Shown here in pieces: positions 25,804-34,728 of a stretch of 64,000 bases of DNA. The DNA comes from RHKX01 sp041393495 (GTDB lineage Bacteria; Actinomycetota; Thermoleophilia; Solirubrobacterales; 70-9): positions 53,808 through 117,807 of the forward strand of contig JAWKKA010000012.1 in NCBI GenBank assembly GCA_041393495.1, written 5' to 3'. Numbering within the stretch: the first letter of the stretch is position 1; every line of letters begins with the position of its first letter. Position numbers and translations under genes: made by a program. The notes below the pieces were generated by a model. The model had not been told where the DNA came from and ran no database searches. It worked only from the letters and a program-made list of their open reading frames with translations.

Positions 25804-26823
25804 CTACTCCCGATCCGCGTTCGCCCCGGCGCCGGGCTCGAAGCGGGTGACGCGTTCCGCCGGGCGACCGCTCGCGCCGGGCTGAGCGGAGGTCGGTCCC
25901 CTGTCCCGGCGCAGGGCTGCGCGGGCGGCCCTGGCCAGCGGCAGGGCCGCCGGAGATCGGGCCAGCGCCGAGAGCGCGATCCGCCGCGGGCGCTGACGCG
26001 CCGGTGCGAGACGACGCGCGGTGCGCAGGTCCTCACGCGCGTCCGCCACCTCGCCGACGCGGAGGCGGATGCCGGCACGCGCGATATGGGCATGCGCGAG
26101 CCGCTCCCGGCGCAGGCGTTCCCACTCCGGGTTGGGGAAGCGGTAGGACTCGAATACCGCCACGTCGGCGTTGCGGAAATCCTCCTCGTTGGCGCTGATC
26201 TGATCGGCGTGGTAGCGGTAGATCACGGCCGGCTCGCTCTCCCAGTACATCGGCCAGCCGCGGACCGCCGCGTCGATCCACAGGACCAGATCGCCGATCA
26301 CGACCTCGGGCCAGGGTCGCCGCACATCCTCCCAGAGGCCGCGCGTCAGGACCGTGCTCGAGGGGATGAAGGTGTGATGTCGAATCGCCAACGGCAGCCA
26401 GTCCACGTGACGGCCCGGCGGGGGCGGGTGCGGCAGGGGCTCGAGGCGATCACCTTCCCGCTCCAGCCAGTAGGCGGTGCACACCATTCCCAGCGAGCGG
26501 TCGGCGTCGAAGCGCCGGCGGGACTGCTCGAGGTACCCGGGCAGCCAGCGGTCGTCGTCGTGCAGGAACGCGATGAATCGCCCCTCGGCGCGATCTACGG
26601 TCGTGGTGTGGTTTCGAGCGAACCCGAGTTGCTCCGGGTTGCGGAAGTAGCGAATTCGCGGGTCGGCGGCCGCGGCGACCGCGGGCTCGAGCGACCCGCC
26701 CGAATCGTCCGAGACGACCACCTCGAGGTCGTCGTGTGTCTGCTCGAGCGCGCTCTGCAGCGCCCGTCGCAGAAGCGGCGAATCCCGGTGGGCCGGCATG
26801 CACACGGATACGTCGGGAGTCAT
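25804..26823 (-). CDS. Family 2 glycosyltransferase
   Basis: A 339-residue GT-A transferase. DVSVCMPAHRDSPLLRRALQ, VVVSDDSGG and FIAFLHDDDRWLPGYLEQ supply the nucleotide and metal sites, and VIGDLVLWIDAAVRGW lies in the acceptor part. The last 80 residues are Arg/Ala-rich and probably not part of the catalytic fold. ATG 26823 overlaps the TGA of the methyltransferase gene (ATGA). Confidence 0.85.
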   Translation of the reverse strand: MTPDVSVCMPAHRDSPLLRRALQSALEQTHDDLEVVVSDDSGGSLEPAVAAAADPRIRYFRNPEQLGFARNHTTTVDRAEGRFIAFLHDDDRWLPGYLEQSRRRFDADRSLGMVCTAYWLEREGDRLEPLPHPPPPGRHVDWLPLAIRHHTFIPSSTVLTRGLWEDVRRPWPEVVIGDLVLWIDAAVRGWPMYWESEPAVIYRYHADQISANEEDFRNADVAVFESYRFPNPEWERLRRERLAHAHIARAGIRLRVGEVADAREDLRTARRLAPARQRPRRIALSALARSPAALPLARAARAALRRDRGPTSAQPGASGRPAERVTRFEPGAGANADRE

Positions 26824-27680
26824 GCCTTCTCGAACACCAGGATGTTCGCGGCGGCCGGCCGCGGACGGCGGATCCGACGGAACCAGAAGCTGTTCACCGA
26901 GTGAACGGCGGCGGCGAGCGATCCGGCCGGCATCTCCGCATACGACTCCGAGAGCTGACCGGCGATCCTCCGGAGCGGCACGAGGCCGTTGCGCCGTGCC
27001 TCCGCGACGAGCCAGCCGAGGTCGGCGTGCCGCCACATCATCGGTCCCTCGGCGGTCATCGCCCAATGCTCGAAGCCGGCCTCGGTCCGCTCGATCCGGA
27101 CCCCGCTGCTCGCGACGCGCGGGAACAGGGCCCGCATCAGGCGCGGCTCCGGCGCGCCCGAGTTGATCTCGTTGACGATCAGCCGCCCGCCGGCCCGGGT
27201 CACGCGGGCGAGCTCCGACACCGCGGTGCTCACGTCCGGCACGTGCATCAGCACGCCCCAGCAGAGAACGCCATCGAAGCCCCCCGCCGGGTACGGGAGG
27301 TCGAGCAGGCTTCCCTGTCGCAGCGTCACCCGGCTCGAGAGGCCCTGCGCGGCGAGGTTGGCCGCCGCCCGCTCGAGGATCTGCGCGGAAGCGTCGATCG
27401 CATCGACGCTGAACCCGCGCCTGGCGAGCCGAGCCGCGTGCGCGCCGATTCCACAGCCGGCGTCGAGGAACCTCGCATCGGGACCGAGGGGCGCGATCAG
27501 GGCCATCAACTCGTCGAAGACCTGCTCGTAGAAGCGCTCGTTGGCGGGGGTCCGGTAGCGGCGCTCCCACGCATCGTGGATGCCGCTCGAGCTCAGGGTG
27601 CCCACCACCCGCTCGGTATCGGTGCGACGGTCGGGGCCGGCCGCGGACCCGGTCTGTGCCCGTTTGCCGTCGAAGCTCAA
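26820..27680 (-). CDS. Class I SAM-dependent methyltransferase
   Basis: A 286-residue methyltransferase. Motif I is FLDAGCGIGAHAARLARRG, the post-I acid is AIDAS, and motif II is GGFDGVLCWGVLMHVPD. The TTG start at 27680 is supported by GGTGGAG 8 bases upstream. It probably methylates a sugar or lipid-linked intermediate of the polysaccharide. It is the first gene after Wzz-like copy 3 on this strand and is translationally coupled to the GT2 gene. Confidence 0.82.
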   Translation of the reverse strand: MSFDGKRAQTGSAAGPDRRTDTERVVGTLSSSGIHDAWERRYRTPANERFYEQVFDELMALIAPLGPDARFLDAGCGIGAHAARLARRGFSVDAIDASAQILERAAANLAAQGLSSRVTLRQGSLLDLPYPAGGFDGVLCWGVLMHVPDVSTAVSELARVTRAGGRLIVNEINSGAPEPRLMRALFPRVASSGVRIERTEAGFEHWAMTAEGPMMWRHADLGWLVAEARRNGLVPLRRIAGQLSESYAEMPAGSLAAAVHSVNSFWFRRIRRPRPAAANILVFEKA

Positions 27681-27745
27681 TTGACGCGCTCCACCTCAGT
27701 AGGCCGATTCACGGAAGCACGGGTCGCCCCGGGGAAGGGCCGAGA

Positions 27746-29209
27746 TTACATGTCACTGCCGAAGCCGATCGCAGCAATGCCGAACAGCCGCGCCTCGAGC
27801 CCCGTGATCGCCTCGCGGAGGAGGGCGGCGTTCTGACGACTGACGACCCCGCGCCGGCAGACCGCGATCACCCCGTCGGCCTTCCTCACGATCGGCACGG
27901 CATCGGCCGCGAACAACAAGGGCGGCGTCTCGACGACGACGAGGTCGTAGGCCGATTCGACCCGCTCGAGAATCCCGTCGGCGACACCCGGCTCGGAGAC
28001 GAGCATCGAGTCCGCGGCCGACGACAGGGTGAGCACGTCGACGAAATGGCCGCCTCCGACCGCGGCCCTCGTGGTCGTCTCGGCGATATCCGCTCCGGTC
28101 AGCAACGCGGATATCCCGCTCCGGGGCGTGCCGTCGGCCGCCGCTGCCTCGGCGGGCTCGGCATCGACCCGCAGCAGGATCGTCCGCACCCCGCCGGCCG
28201 CGGACATCGCGGCGAGATACCAGGACACGGTCGACGCGCCCCCGCCGGCGGTCGGCGAGGTGACCGCGACGGTTTGAATGGCGAGGGCGGCGGGATCCTC
28301 CTGCAGCAGGGCCAGCAGCAGCCGGAACGGCTCCCGCTCCCGCGCCGACAGGCCGGAGATCTCGTCGCGCCTGGCGAGCGAACGACTCTGCGGGATTCGC
28401 GCCATGACCGGGGCCCCGAGCGCCTGCTCGAGCTCGCCCAGGGAGACGACCTGATCGTCCCTTCTCGCGCGCATCCCGACTGCCCCCAGGCCGATCAGGG
28501 CGCCGACGATCGCACCCGCGATGCCGACCAGGCCCGGAGCGACCCCACTCGGGTCGGCAGCCGGCGTCGCCGGTCGCACCACCTCGACGCTCTTCGGGTG
28601 AAGCTTCTCGGTCAGCCGCAGCTGCTCGATCTGGTCGTTCAGCGAAGACAGATCGCTGGCGGCGGCGGGGTCGGAGCTGCTGCTGCCGGCTTGCTTGGCC
28701 GCGATCTCCTCCAACTCGGCGCGGGCCTGCTGAACGCGGCGATAGTCATGCTCGTTGCGGCGCCTGACGTACTCGTCGGCAAGCGCGTTGGCGATCGCCG
28801 CCGCCTCCGCGGCGCTCGACGAGTCGGCCTGCACTTCGACGAGGCCGTTGCTCTGGTCGACGGAGACGCTCGTTGCCGCCAGGACCTCGTCCGCGGAGAC
28901 GACGATCCCGGGGCGGAGCGAAGCCGAGGCGCGTCGCGCCACGCTGGGCTGATGCACCTGCGGCGGAATCTCCCCGAGGACGTTCTGGATCGGCTTGAAG
29001 TTGGTGTCGAGGCCGATCACGTCCTCCGCGAGGTTGGCGTTGTTCACCTGAATCAGCGCGACGCTCTCGTACCTGCGATCGACGGTCGATGCGAGCAGGT
29101 AGGCAGCGACGCCGACAACGACGGCGCCGACGACCGGGACCCACCAGAGCCGGCGAAGCTCCGCGACGAACCCGTTCCCCTCGTCCGACCGGGGCCCACC
29201 AGCACTCAT
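27746..29209 (-). CDS. Wzz-like copolymerase with degenerate kinase domain (copy 3)
   Basis: A 487-residue Wzz-type protein. Its N-terminal helix is WWVPVVGAVVVGVAAYLLAS. A periplasmic domain follows (YESVALIQVNNANLAEDVI, RVQQARAELEEIAAKQAG coiled coil), then a second helix near residue 255 and a BY-kinase-like half. This copy keeps the most kinase-like sequence, AVTSPTAGGGASTVSWYLAA, but GEGKST has become GGGAST and the P-loop Lys is missing. LLRVDAEP stands at Walker A', and the C terminus has no Tyr cluster. ATG 29209 is chosen, with ATG 29221 possible. It is divergent from the FabD-like operon. Confidence 0.77.
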   Translation of the reverse strand: MSAGGPRSDEGNGFVAELRRLWWVPVVGAVVVGVAAYLLASTVDRRYESVALIQVNNANLAEDVIGLDTNFKPIQNVLGEIPPQVHQPSVARRASASLRPGIVVSADEVLAATSVSVDQSNGLVEVQADSSSAAEAAAIANALADEYVRRRNEHDYRRVQQARAELEEIAAKQAGSSSSDPAAASDLSSLNDQIEQLRLTEKLHPKSVEVVRPATPAADPSGVAPGLVGIAGAIVGALIGLGAVGMRARRDDQVVSLGELEQALGAPVMARIPQSRSLARRDEISGLSAREREPFRLLLALLQEDPAALAIQTVAVTSPTAGGGASTVSWYLAAMSAAGGVRTILLRVDAEPAEAAAADGTPRSGISALLTGADIAETTTRAAVGGGHFVDVLTLSSAADSMLVSEPGVADGILERVESAYDLVVVETPPLLFAADAVPIVRKADGVIAVCRRGVVSRQNAALLREAITGLEARLFGIAAIGFGSDM

Positions 29210-29342
29210 CCGGGCAAGCATCTCACATCGAACCTGTCCGGCCGGCGGCTCGGGCGCGCCGCCCGACAGCCGGCTTTCCCGCACCTGCTCGGGGCCGGCC
29301 CCCGATCGGGTACGCTTGTAGCGAGCGGTGGGAAGGGTAATC

Positions 29343-29348
29343 GGAGGT
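29343..29348 (+). promoter_or_regulatory. Strong Shine-Dalgarno for the FabD-like gene
   Basis: GGAGGT lies 4 bases before GTG 29353 and fixes that codon as the start. It is the strongest ribosome binding site seen in this locus, at the head of the eight-gene operon. Confidence 0.75.
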
Positions 29349-29352
29349 ACCT

Positions 29353-30366
29353 GTGACCGGCCAGTCTCAGCAACCGTTGTCCGGTGGAGGCGGCAACGAC
29401 CATGACGGTCGATCCGCAGTCGGATCGTCGGCAGTTCTGTTCCCCGGCCAGGGGAGTCCCCCGCGCGACGTCGCCGAGCTGATCCGTCGCGAGCTGCCCG
29501 AGCTCGCCGACCTGCTCCACGACGTGGCCGGCGCCGACCTGTTCAGCCGCCCCGAGCATTCCCAGCGCCGACTCCAGCTGGCGATCTTCGGCGCCATGAT
29601 GTGCGGCTGGTCCCGCCTCGGCGAGATGATCCGCGCCGGCGACCTCGAACGGGCGGGTGGCATAGAGGACCCGGCCTTCGCGGCGGGGCACTCGCTCGGC
29701 GAGATCGCCGCCCTCGTCGCGGCCGGATCGATCGACATCGAATCGGCGGTGCGGCTCGTCCACGCTCGCGGCGAGGCGATGGAGGAGGCGCTGGCGGGCC
29801 CGGCCCGGGGAGCGATGGCCGCCCTGGTCGGCCCCGGGGCGCATGAATTCGCCGCCGGGCTGCTCGGCGGGCCGGGACTGTGGCTCGCCAACGACAACTC
29901 GAGCGTTCAGGTCGTCGTGTCGGGCACGGAGGAAGCGATCGACGATGCCATCGAAAGGGCCGCAGCGGCCGGGATGCGCGTGGTCAGGATGCCGATGAAC
30001 GGCGCCGGCCACTCGCCGCTGATGGCGAGCTCGCTGCCGCGGTTCGAGGCCGCGCTCGAGCGGACGTCCTTCGATCCTCCCTCCCTGCCCGTCTACTCGG
30101 GGGTCACGGCCAGGCCGTTCACCGACCCGCGCCGTCAGCTCGCCGCCAGCGTGACCAGCACCGTCCGCTTTCGTGAGGTCCTGCTCGACCTCCGCGAGCG
30201 CGGGGTCCGTACGTTCATCGACACGGGCCCGGGCCACACGATGGCGAGCCTCGCCCACAAGACGCTCACCGGGGTCGTGACGGTGACGGTCGCCGACATC
30301 GCCGACCGGCTCGCAGGCGGCCCGGAGGTCGCCGGCAGGGCGATCGCGGTGGAGGGCCACGCCTGA
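29353..30366 (+). CDS. FabD-like acyl-CoA:ACP transacylase with GAGH specificity motif
   Basis: A 337-residue acyltransferase. VLFPGQGSPPRDV opens the fold, AGHSLGEIAALVAAG carries nucleophile Ser114, and HARGEAMEEA carries the Arg that holds the extender carboxylate. The catalytic His is His220 in NGAGHSPLM. Ordinary FabD enzymes have xAFH or PSH there. Modular acyltransferases show HAFH for malonyl, YASH for methylmalonyl and XAGH for ethylmalonyl, so GAGH suggests a C2-branched extender. The ccr gene follows with one base between. It heads an operon that also has KAS III, FabG-like and glycosyltransferase genes. It is not a clear housekeeping FabD. Confidence 0.83.
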   Translation: MTGQSQQPLSGGGGNDHDGRSAVGSSAVLFPGQGSPPRDVAELIRRELPELADLLHDVAGADLFSRPEHSQRRLQLAIFGAMMCGWSRLGEMIRAGDLERAGGIEDPAFAAGHSLGEIAALVAAGSIDIESAVRLVHARGEAMEEALAGPARGAMAALVGPGAHEFAAGLLGGPGLWLANDNSSVQVVVSGTEEAIDDAIERAAAAGMRVVRMPMNGAGHSPLMASSLPRFEAALERTSFDPPSLPVYSGVTARPFTDPRRQLAASVTSTVRFREVLLDLRERGVRTFIDTGPGHTMASLAHKTLTGVVTVTVADIADRLAGGPEVAGRAIAVEGHA

Positions 30367-30367
30367 G

Positions 30368-31621
30368 ATGAAGGGCGCCGCCGCAGTCGCGAGCCCCCCC
30401 GCCACGGCGCCGGGCGAGTTGCCCGACACGATGGCCGCCTGGGTGATCCGCGCGGATCGTCACGGCGAGCCGTGCGACGCGATGGCGCTGGAGACGGTCG
30501 AGGTCCCCGACCCCGGCCCCCTGGAGGTCATCGTCAGGGTGATGGCTGCGGGGGTCAACTACAACAACGTCTGGGCGTCGCTCGGCAAGCCCGTGTCGGT
30601 CTTTCGGATGCACCCGGAGGAGGATCACCACATCGGCGGCTCCGATGGGGCGGGAATCGTCTGGAAGGTCGGCGAGGGCGTGACGGCCTGGAAGCCCGGC
30701 GACGAGGTAGTGGTTCACGGCAACCACGCGTCCTATGAGGATCCGGAGGTGCACGGGTTCGACCCGATGGCGGCGCCGAGCCAGAAGGCATGGGGCTACG
30801 AGACGACATGGGGCTCGTTCGGGGAGTTCTGCAAGGTCCAAGCCCAGCAGGTCCTTCCGAAGCCGCCCCACCTCGCCTGGGAGGAGGCGGCCTCCTACGG
30901 GGTCGGCCTGTTCACCGCTTACCGCATGCTGATCGACCGGTGCCGGCTGCAGGCCGGCCAGAGCGTGCTCGTCTGGGGGGCGGCGGGCGGACTGGGCGTG
31001 TTCGCCATCCAGCTCTGCCTGCTCGCCGGCGCCCGTTGCGTCGGCGTCGTCTCGAGCGAGGAGAAGGGCGCCCTGATCGAGCGGCTCGGAGCAACGGGCT
31101 GGATCGACCGTCGCGAGTACGAAGGGATGCTCCGCCGCGGCGACGAGACCCCGGAGCAGGAACGGGAGCGGGCCAGGGAGAGCCGCCGGTTCGCCAAGCG
31201 CGTCAAGGAGATCCTCGGCGATGCTCCCGACATCGTCTTCGAGCACGTCGGCAAGGCGACCTTCCCGACCTCCGTGCTGACCGCGAGGCGGTTCGGAAAG
31301 ATCGTGATCTGCGGCGCGACCTCCGGGTTCGATCTCGATTTCGATGTGCGGCACCTGTGGATGCGCCAGAAGGAGATCGTCGGATCCCACTTCGCGAACG
31401 GCTGGGAGTGCCACCAGGCCAACCGCCTCGTCGAGCAGGGCCGCATCCGTCCCGTCGTCTGGCGAACGATGGGCTTCGACGAGATCGCCGCAGCCCACCA
31501 GCTCATGTTCGAGGGTCGGCACCTGGGCAAGATCGCGGTCCTCGTCGGCGCCGAGCAGGAGGGCCTCGGGCGCCGCGCCGACGGGCCCCCGGCGATCCGT
31601 GTGGAGGCCGGGCAGTCCTAG
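30368..31621 (+). CDS. ccr: Crotonyl-CoA carboxylase/reductase
   Basis: A 417-residue zinc-independent MDR-family enzyme of the crotonyl-CoA carboxylase/reductase group. Family hallmarks include GVNYNNVWASLGKP, EDHHIGGSDGAGIVWKVGEG, KAWGYETTWGSFGEFCKVQ, WEEAASYGVGLFTAYRMLI and NADPH-binding VWGAAGGLGVFAIQ. SHFANGWE near residue 340 contains the conserved His region. It makes (2S)-ethylmalonyl-CoA from crotonyl-CoA, CO2 and NADPH. It serves either the ethylmalonyl-CoA pathway or extender-unit supply for polyketide-like synthesis. Its operon partners (acyltransferase, KAS III, FabG-like) favour the second role here. Confidence 0.87.
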   Translation: MKGAAAVASPPATAPGELPDTMAAWVIRADRHGEPCDAMALETVEVPDPGPLEVIVRVMAAGVNYNNVWASLGKPVSVFRMHPEEDHHIGGSDGAGIVWKVGEGVTAWKPGDEVVVHGNHASYEDPEVHGFDPMAAPSQKAWGYETTWGSFGEFCKVQAQQVLPKPPHLAWEEAASYGVGLFTAYRMLIDRCRLQAGQSVLVWGAAGGLGVFAIQLCLLAGARCVGVVSSEEKGALIERLGATGWIDRREYEGMLRRGDETPEQERERARESRRFAKRVKEILGDAPDIVFEHVGKATFPTSVLTARRFGKIVICGATSGFDLDFDVRHLWMRQKEIVGSHFANGWECHQANRLVEQGRIRPVVWRTMGFDEIAAAHQLMFEGRHLGKIAVLVGAEQEGLGRRADGPPAIRVEAGQS

Positions 31622-31672
31622 ATGGCCGATCCCGATCCCGCATGCTCGTGGACGAAGCGCCGGACGATCTAG

Positions 31673-32560
31673 TTGGCGGCCGTCGTGCGTCGAGCCCCCC
31701 GACTCATCGCGGCGGTCGCGGCTGTCGCCCTGGTCCTCGGCGGCCTCGCCGCATACGCGATGTCGCGGAATGCGGAGCCGACGCGAGCCGGGCCCACGGT
31801 GGCCGGATTCAGGGCGGTCACGACCCCGGAGCGGGCCGGGATCAGGGACGGGATCGCCATGGGGGTCGTCGGGGGGGGCGCCAGGCGGGTCTACGTCCTG
31901 CGGCGGGAGGCTGCGACCGGACCGCAACCGCTGGTCATCTTCTTCCACGGCTACGGAACGGCGACGGTCGCCGGCCAGGAGCCGTGGCTGAGCCACCTCA
32001 CGCAGCGAGCGACCGTCGCCTGGCCGGTCTACGCGAAGCCCCCGTTCGACGGAAAGCGGGGAGCGGACGAGATGTTCCCGTCGGCCGCGAGCGGATTGCG
32101 GAAGGCGCTGCGGAGGCTGCGGGCCCAACACCTGGTCGGCGGCGGCGCTCCGATCGTCGCCGGCTACTCGCTTGGGGGAGCGTTGGCCGCTGATTACGCG
32201 GCAGCGGCGCCGCGCTTCGGGCTCCCGCGCCCGAGCGTGCTGTATGCCGTCTTCCCCGGCCGCGGCCTCTGCGGCGGTCGGGTTCGCCTCCCCCCCCAGC
32301 CCGGCGAGATCGGCTCGCGAACGCGGATCCTGACCCTCGCCAGCACGCACGACCTGCTCGCCGGCACCTGCGAGGCCCGTGCGATCGTCGCCGACGCCGC
32401 GCGGGTGCCGGCCTCCATGAAGACGCTCGATCTGGTCCGTGACTTCGAGCTCGGTGACCACTTCGCCCCGACGCGGAGCGGCCCGCGGGAGCGGGCCGAG
32501 TTCTGGAAGCCGCTCGATCGGCTCATCGGCGCCGCCACGCAGTCCCACGACGCCGGGTAG
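31673..32560 (+). CDS. Membrane-anchored or secreted alpha/beta hydrolase
   Basis: A 295-residue protein. A hydrophobic N terminus (LIAAVAAVALVLGGLAAYAM) looks like a signal anchor. The hydrolase fold has FFHGYG (oxyanion) and VAGYSLGGALA (Ser nucleophile). LASTHDLLAG and GDHFAP are possible acid and His positions. It could be an esterase, thioesterase or acyl transferase acting outside the membrane. The TTG start at 31673 is weakly supported and GTG 31685 is possible. It lies between ccr and the KAS III gene, whose ATG directly follows its stop. Confidence 0.65.
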   Translation: MAAVVRRAPRLIAAVAAVALVLGGLAAYAMSRNAEPTRAGPTVAGFRAVTTPERAGIRDGIAMGVVGGGARRVYVLRREAATGPQPLVIFFHGYGTATVAGQEPWLSHLTQRATVAWPVYAKPPFDGKRGADEMFPSAASGLRKALRRLRAQHLVGGGAPIVAGYSLGGALAADYAAAAPRFGLPRPSVLYAVFPGRGLCGGRVRLPPQPGEIGSRTRILTLASTHDLLAGTCEARAIVADAARVPASMKTLDLVRDFELGDHFAPTRSGPRERAEFWKPLDRLIGAATQSHDAG

Positions 32561-33604
32561 ATGACAGCAAACCAGGCCAGGAAGGTGAATCCATTGGCGC
32601 ACGCAAGCACAGCACGACCGGACGCACTCCCCGCCCGCGCTCACGAGCGGCAGCGGGCCCTGCGCGGGGTGGCGATCGATTCGGTCGGCGCCGCGCTGCC
32701 CGATCGGGTGGTGACGAACGCCGAGATCGCCGAGCTGCTCGGGGTGGACGAGCACTGGATCGTCAAGCGCACGGGCGTCCGCGAGCGCCGTTGGGCGCAA
32801 CCGGGGGAGTCGATGGCCGATCTCGTCGAGGTCGCCGCCCGACAGGCCCTCGACCGTGCCGGCCTCGACCCCGCCGACCTCGATCTCGTGCTGGTCGCGA
32901 CCGAGAGCTACGACGAGATGCTCCCCGGCTGCTCGCCGGTGATCGCCGACCGGCTCGGCGCCGAGCTGTCGGCCTCGGCCGACATCCACGCCGCCTGCAC
33001 CGGGCTGCTGACGGCGATGGACCTCGCCGCGGCCCAGATCGAGACCGGCCGCGCGGACAACGCGCTCGTGATCGGGGCGGAGATGGTCAGCAAGTTCCTC
33101 GACCTCACGGACCGGATGACGGTGCCGCTGATGGCGGACGGCGCCGGGGCGCTGGTGCTGTCGGCGCGCGAGGGAGCGAGCCGGGTGGGCCCGTCGGTGT
33201 TCCGCGCCGACGGCGCGCTCTGGAACCTCGCCTACGTTCCGCGCACCGACTACCGCTTCCGGATGGCGGGCGGCGACACGTTCCAGTTCGCCGTGCAGTC
33301 GCTCGCCGACGTCACCCGCGAGGTCCTCGAGCGGGCCGGGCTCACGATCGACGACATCGACGTCTTCGCCTATCACCAGGCCAACGGACGGATCCTGCGC
33401 GCGGTGGGAGCGAAGCTGGGGCTCGACGCCGACAAGGTGCTCAGCGTCGTCGAATGGATCGGCAATCCCTCGGCCGCGTCGATCCCGATCTCGCTCGACC
33501 ACGCGATCGGCGAGGGTCGGCTCGAGGATGGCGACCGGGTGCTGATGGCGGCGATCGGAGGCGGCGCCATCTGGGGGGCTTGCCTGGTCGAGTGGGGTGG
33601 CTGA
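32561..33604 (+). CDS. Beta-ketoacyl-ACP synthase III (KAS III)
   Basis: A 347-residue KAS III with an intact catalytic triad: Cys146 in IHAACTGLLTAMD, His272 in FAYHQANGRIL and Asn302 in EWIGNPSAAS. The N-terminal 30 residues are extra and poorly defined; a start further downstream is possible. It condenses an acyl-CoA primer with an extender on ACP. Placed after a FabD-like enzyme and ccr, it probably joins a starter to a malonyl or ethylmalonyl unit. No KAS I/II gene is present, so only one condensation may occur in this pathway. Confidence 0.88.
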   Translation: MTANQARKVNPLAHASTARPDALPARAHERQRALRGVAIDSVGAALPDRVVTNAEIAELLGVDEHWIVKRTGVRERRWAQPGESMADLVEVAARQALDRAGLDPADLDLVLVATESYDEMLPGCSPVIADRLGAELSASADIHAACTGLLTAMDLAAAQIETGRADNALVIGAEMVSKFLDLTDRMTVPLMADGAGALVLSAREGASRVGPSVFRADGALWNLAYVPRTDYRFRMAGGDTFQFAVQSLADVTREVLERAGLTIDDIDVFAYHQANGRILRAVGAKLGLDADKVLSVVEWIGNPSAASIPISLDHAIGEGRLEDGDRVLMAAIGGGAIWGACLVEWGG

Positions 33605-34728
33605 TGGGCGCAGCCGCCCGGCCAGGCCCGAGGAACCGGAGGCGTGCCGCGCCGGAGTGCTTCCTGCTGCGTCCCGGCCGTGACGCCGTGCGGCTGCCCC
33701 CGCCCGGGCCGGACGGGGAGGCGGGCGGCGAGATGGCCTACTGGCTCCGCGCCCTCGAAGCGATGGCGCAGACCCTCGAGCCCGGGGATCTGACCTTCTA
33801 CCTCGTCTGGGATGCGGCCGAAGGGCTTCCCGCCCCCGGCCCCGGCGCCGTGGTCGTCGGCGTCATACCGGAGTCCTGGCAAGCCGTCTCGAGGTGGACC
33901 GACCGCGTCGCCGTCTCGTTCCAGGCGGGCGGCCGAAGGCCGCGGCTGCATGCCGCCCCGTCGAGCGTCGGGCTCGTGCCATCGACGACGGCGAGGATCC
34001 TCAGGGCCAGGCAGATGGCCCGCGAGATGGCCAGCGCGGCCGGTCGGCTCGCCGGACGCCGGCGCACGGCCCGGCGGCCGGCCCCGGTGTTCGACGTCCC
34101 GCTCGGCTACCACAGCCGACCGAGCGCGGAGCCATTGCCGATCCTCGAGCGCCCGATCGACCTGTCCTTCGCGGGCAGCATCAGCCACTGGCAGGGCCGG
34201 TGGGGGCGCCTTCAGGAGAGGCTGGGCGCCCCCAAGGTCCGTTGCCGCCGGGAGATGCTGCAAGCCGTGGGCCGGCTGCGACGAAACCGCCCCGACCTGG
34301 CGGTGAGCACCCGGGTCACGGGCAGCTTCGCCGAGTCGAGCCCGTTTCACGGCCCACCCGCCGAGGGCCACGCGGACGAGTACTGGCGGCTGCTGTCGGA
34401 GACGAAGCTGTGCCTGGTGCCGGGTGGCACCTACGAGTGCACCTACCGGCACTTCGAGGCGATGCGGAGCGGCTGCGTGATCGTCACCGACACTCACCCG
34501 TCCGGGACGTACCTGCGCGGAGCCGGGACGATCGCGCTGAGCCGCTGGGATGACCTCGAGCGCGCGGTCCTGCCGGTCCTCGATGACGATGCGGAGCTCG
34601 AGCGACTGGGGCGCGCCTCGCTCGAGTGCTGGCGCAAGCGCTGCTCCGAGGAGGCGGTCGGGCGCTTCATGGCGGAGCGGCTCAACGAGCTCGCGCGGCC
34701 GCGGAGGGGGTCGACCGGATGCGGGTAG
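33604..34728 (+). CDS. Exostosin-like glycosyltransferase
   Basis: A 374-residue protein. The C-terminal half looks like the exostosin GT-B domain: ILERPIDLSFAGSISHWQG, SETKLCLVPGGTYECTYRHF and EAMRSGCVIVTDTHPSGTYL. The N-terminal part is less conserved. The start ATG overlaps the KAS III stop (TGATG). Exostosin-like enzymes transfer sugars from nucleotide donors; donor and acceptor are unknown. Its coupling to acyl-chain genes suggests a glycolipid or acylated glycan product. Confidence 0.68.
   Translation: MGAAARPGPRNRRRAAPECFLLRPGRDAVRLPPPGPDGEAGGEMAYWLRALEAMAQTLEPGDLTFYLVWDAAEGLPAPGPGAVVVGVIPESWQAVSRWTDRVAVSFQAGGRRPRLHAAPSSVGLVPSTTARILRARQMAREMASAAGRLAGRRRTARRPAPVFDVPLGYHSRPSAEPLPILERPIDLSFAGSISHWQGRWGRLQERLGAPKVRCRREMLQAVGRLRRNRPDLAVSTRVTGSFAESSPFHGPPAEGHADEYWRLLSETKLCLVPGGTYECTYRHFEAMRSGCVIVTDTHPSGTYLRGAGTIALSRWDDLERAVLPVLDDDAELERLGRASLECWRKRCSEEAVGRFMAERLNELARPRRGSTGCG

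Noticed and set aside
31622..31672. 16-codon ORF between ccr and the hydrolase gene
   Set aside because: It begins right after the ccr stop and ends right before the TTG, but has no ribosome site of its own and an uninformative sequence.
30266..33502. 1078-codon open frame on the - strand
   Set aside because: It is a shadow of ccr, the hydrolase and the KAS III gene; those + strand products have intact active sites.
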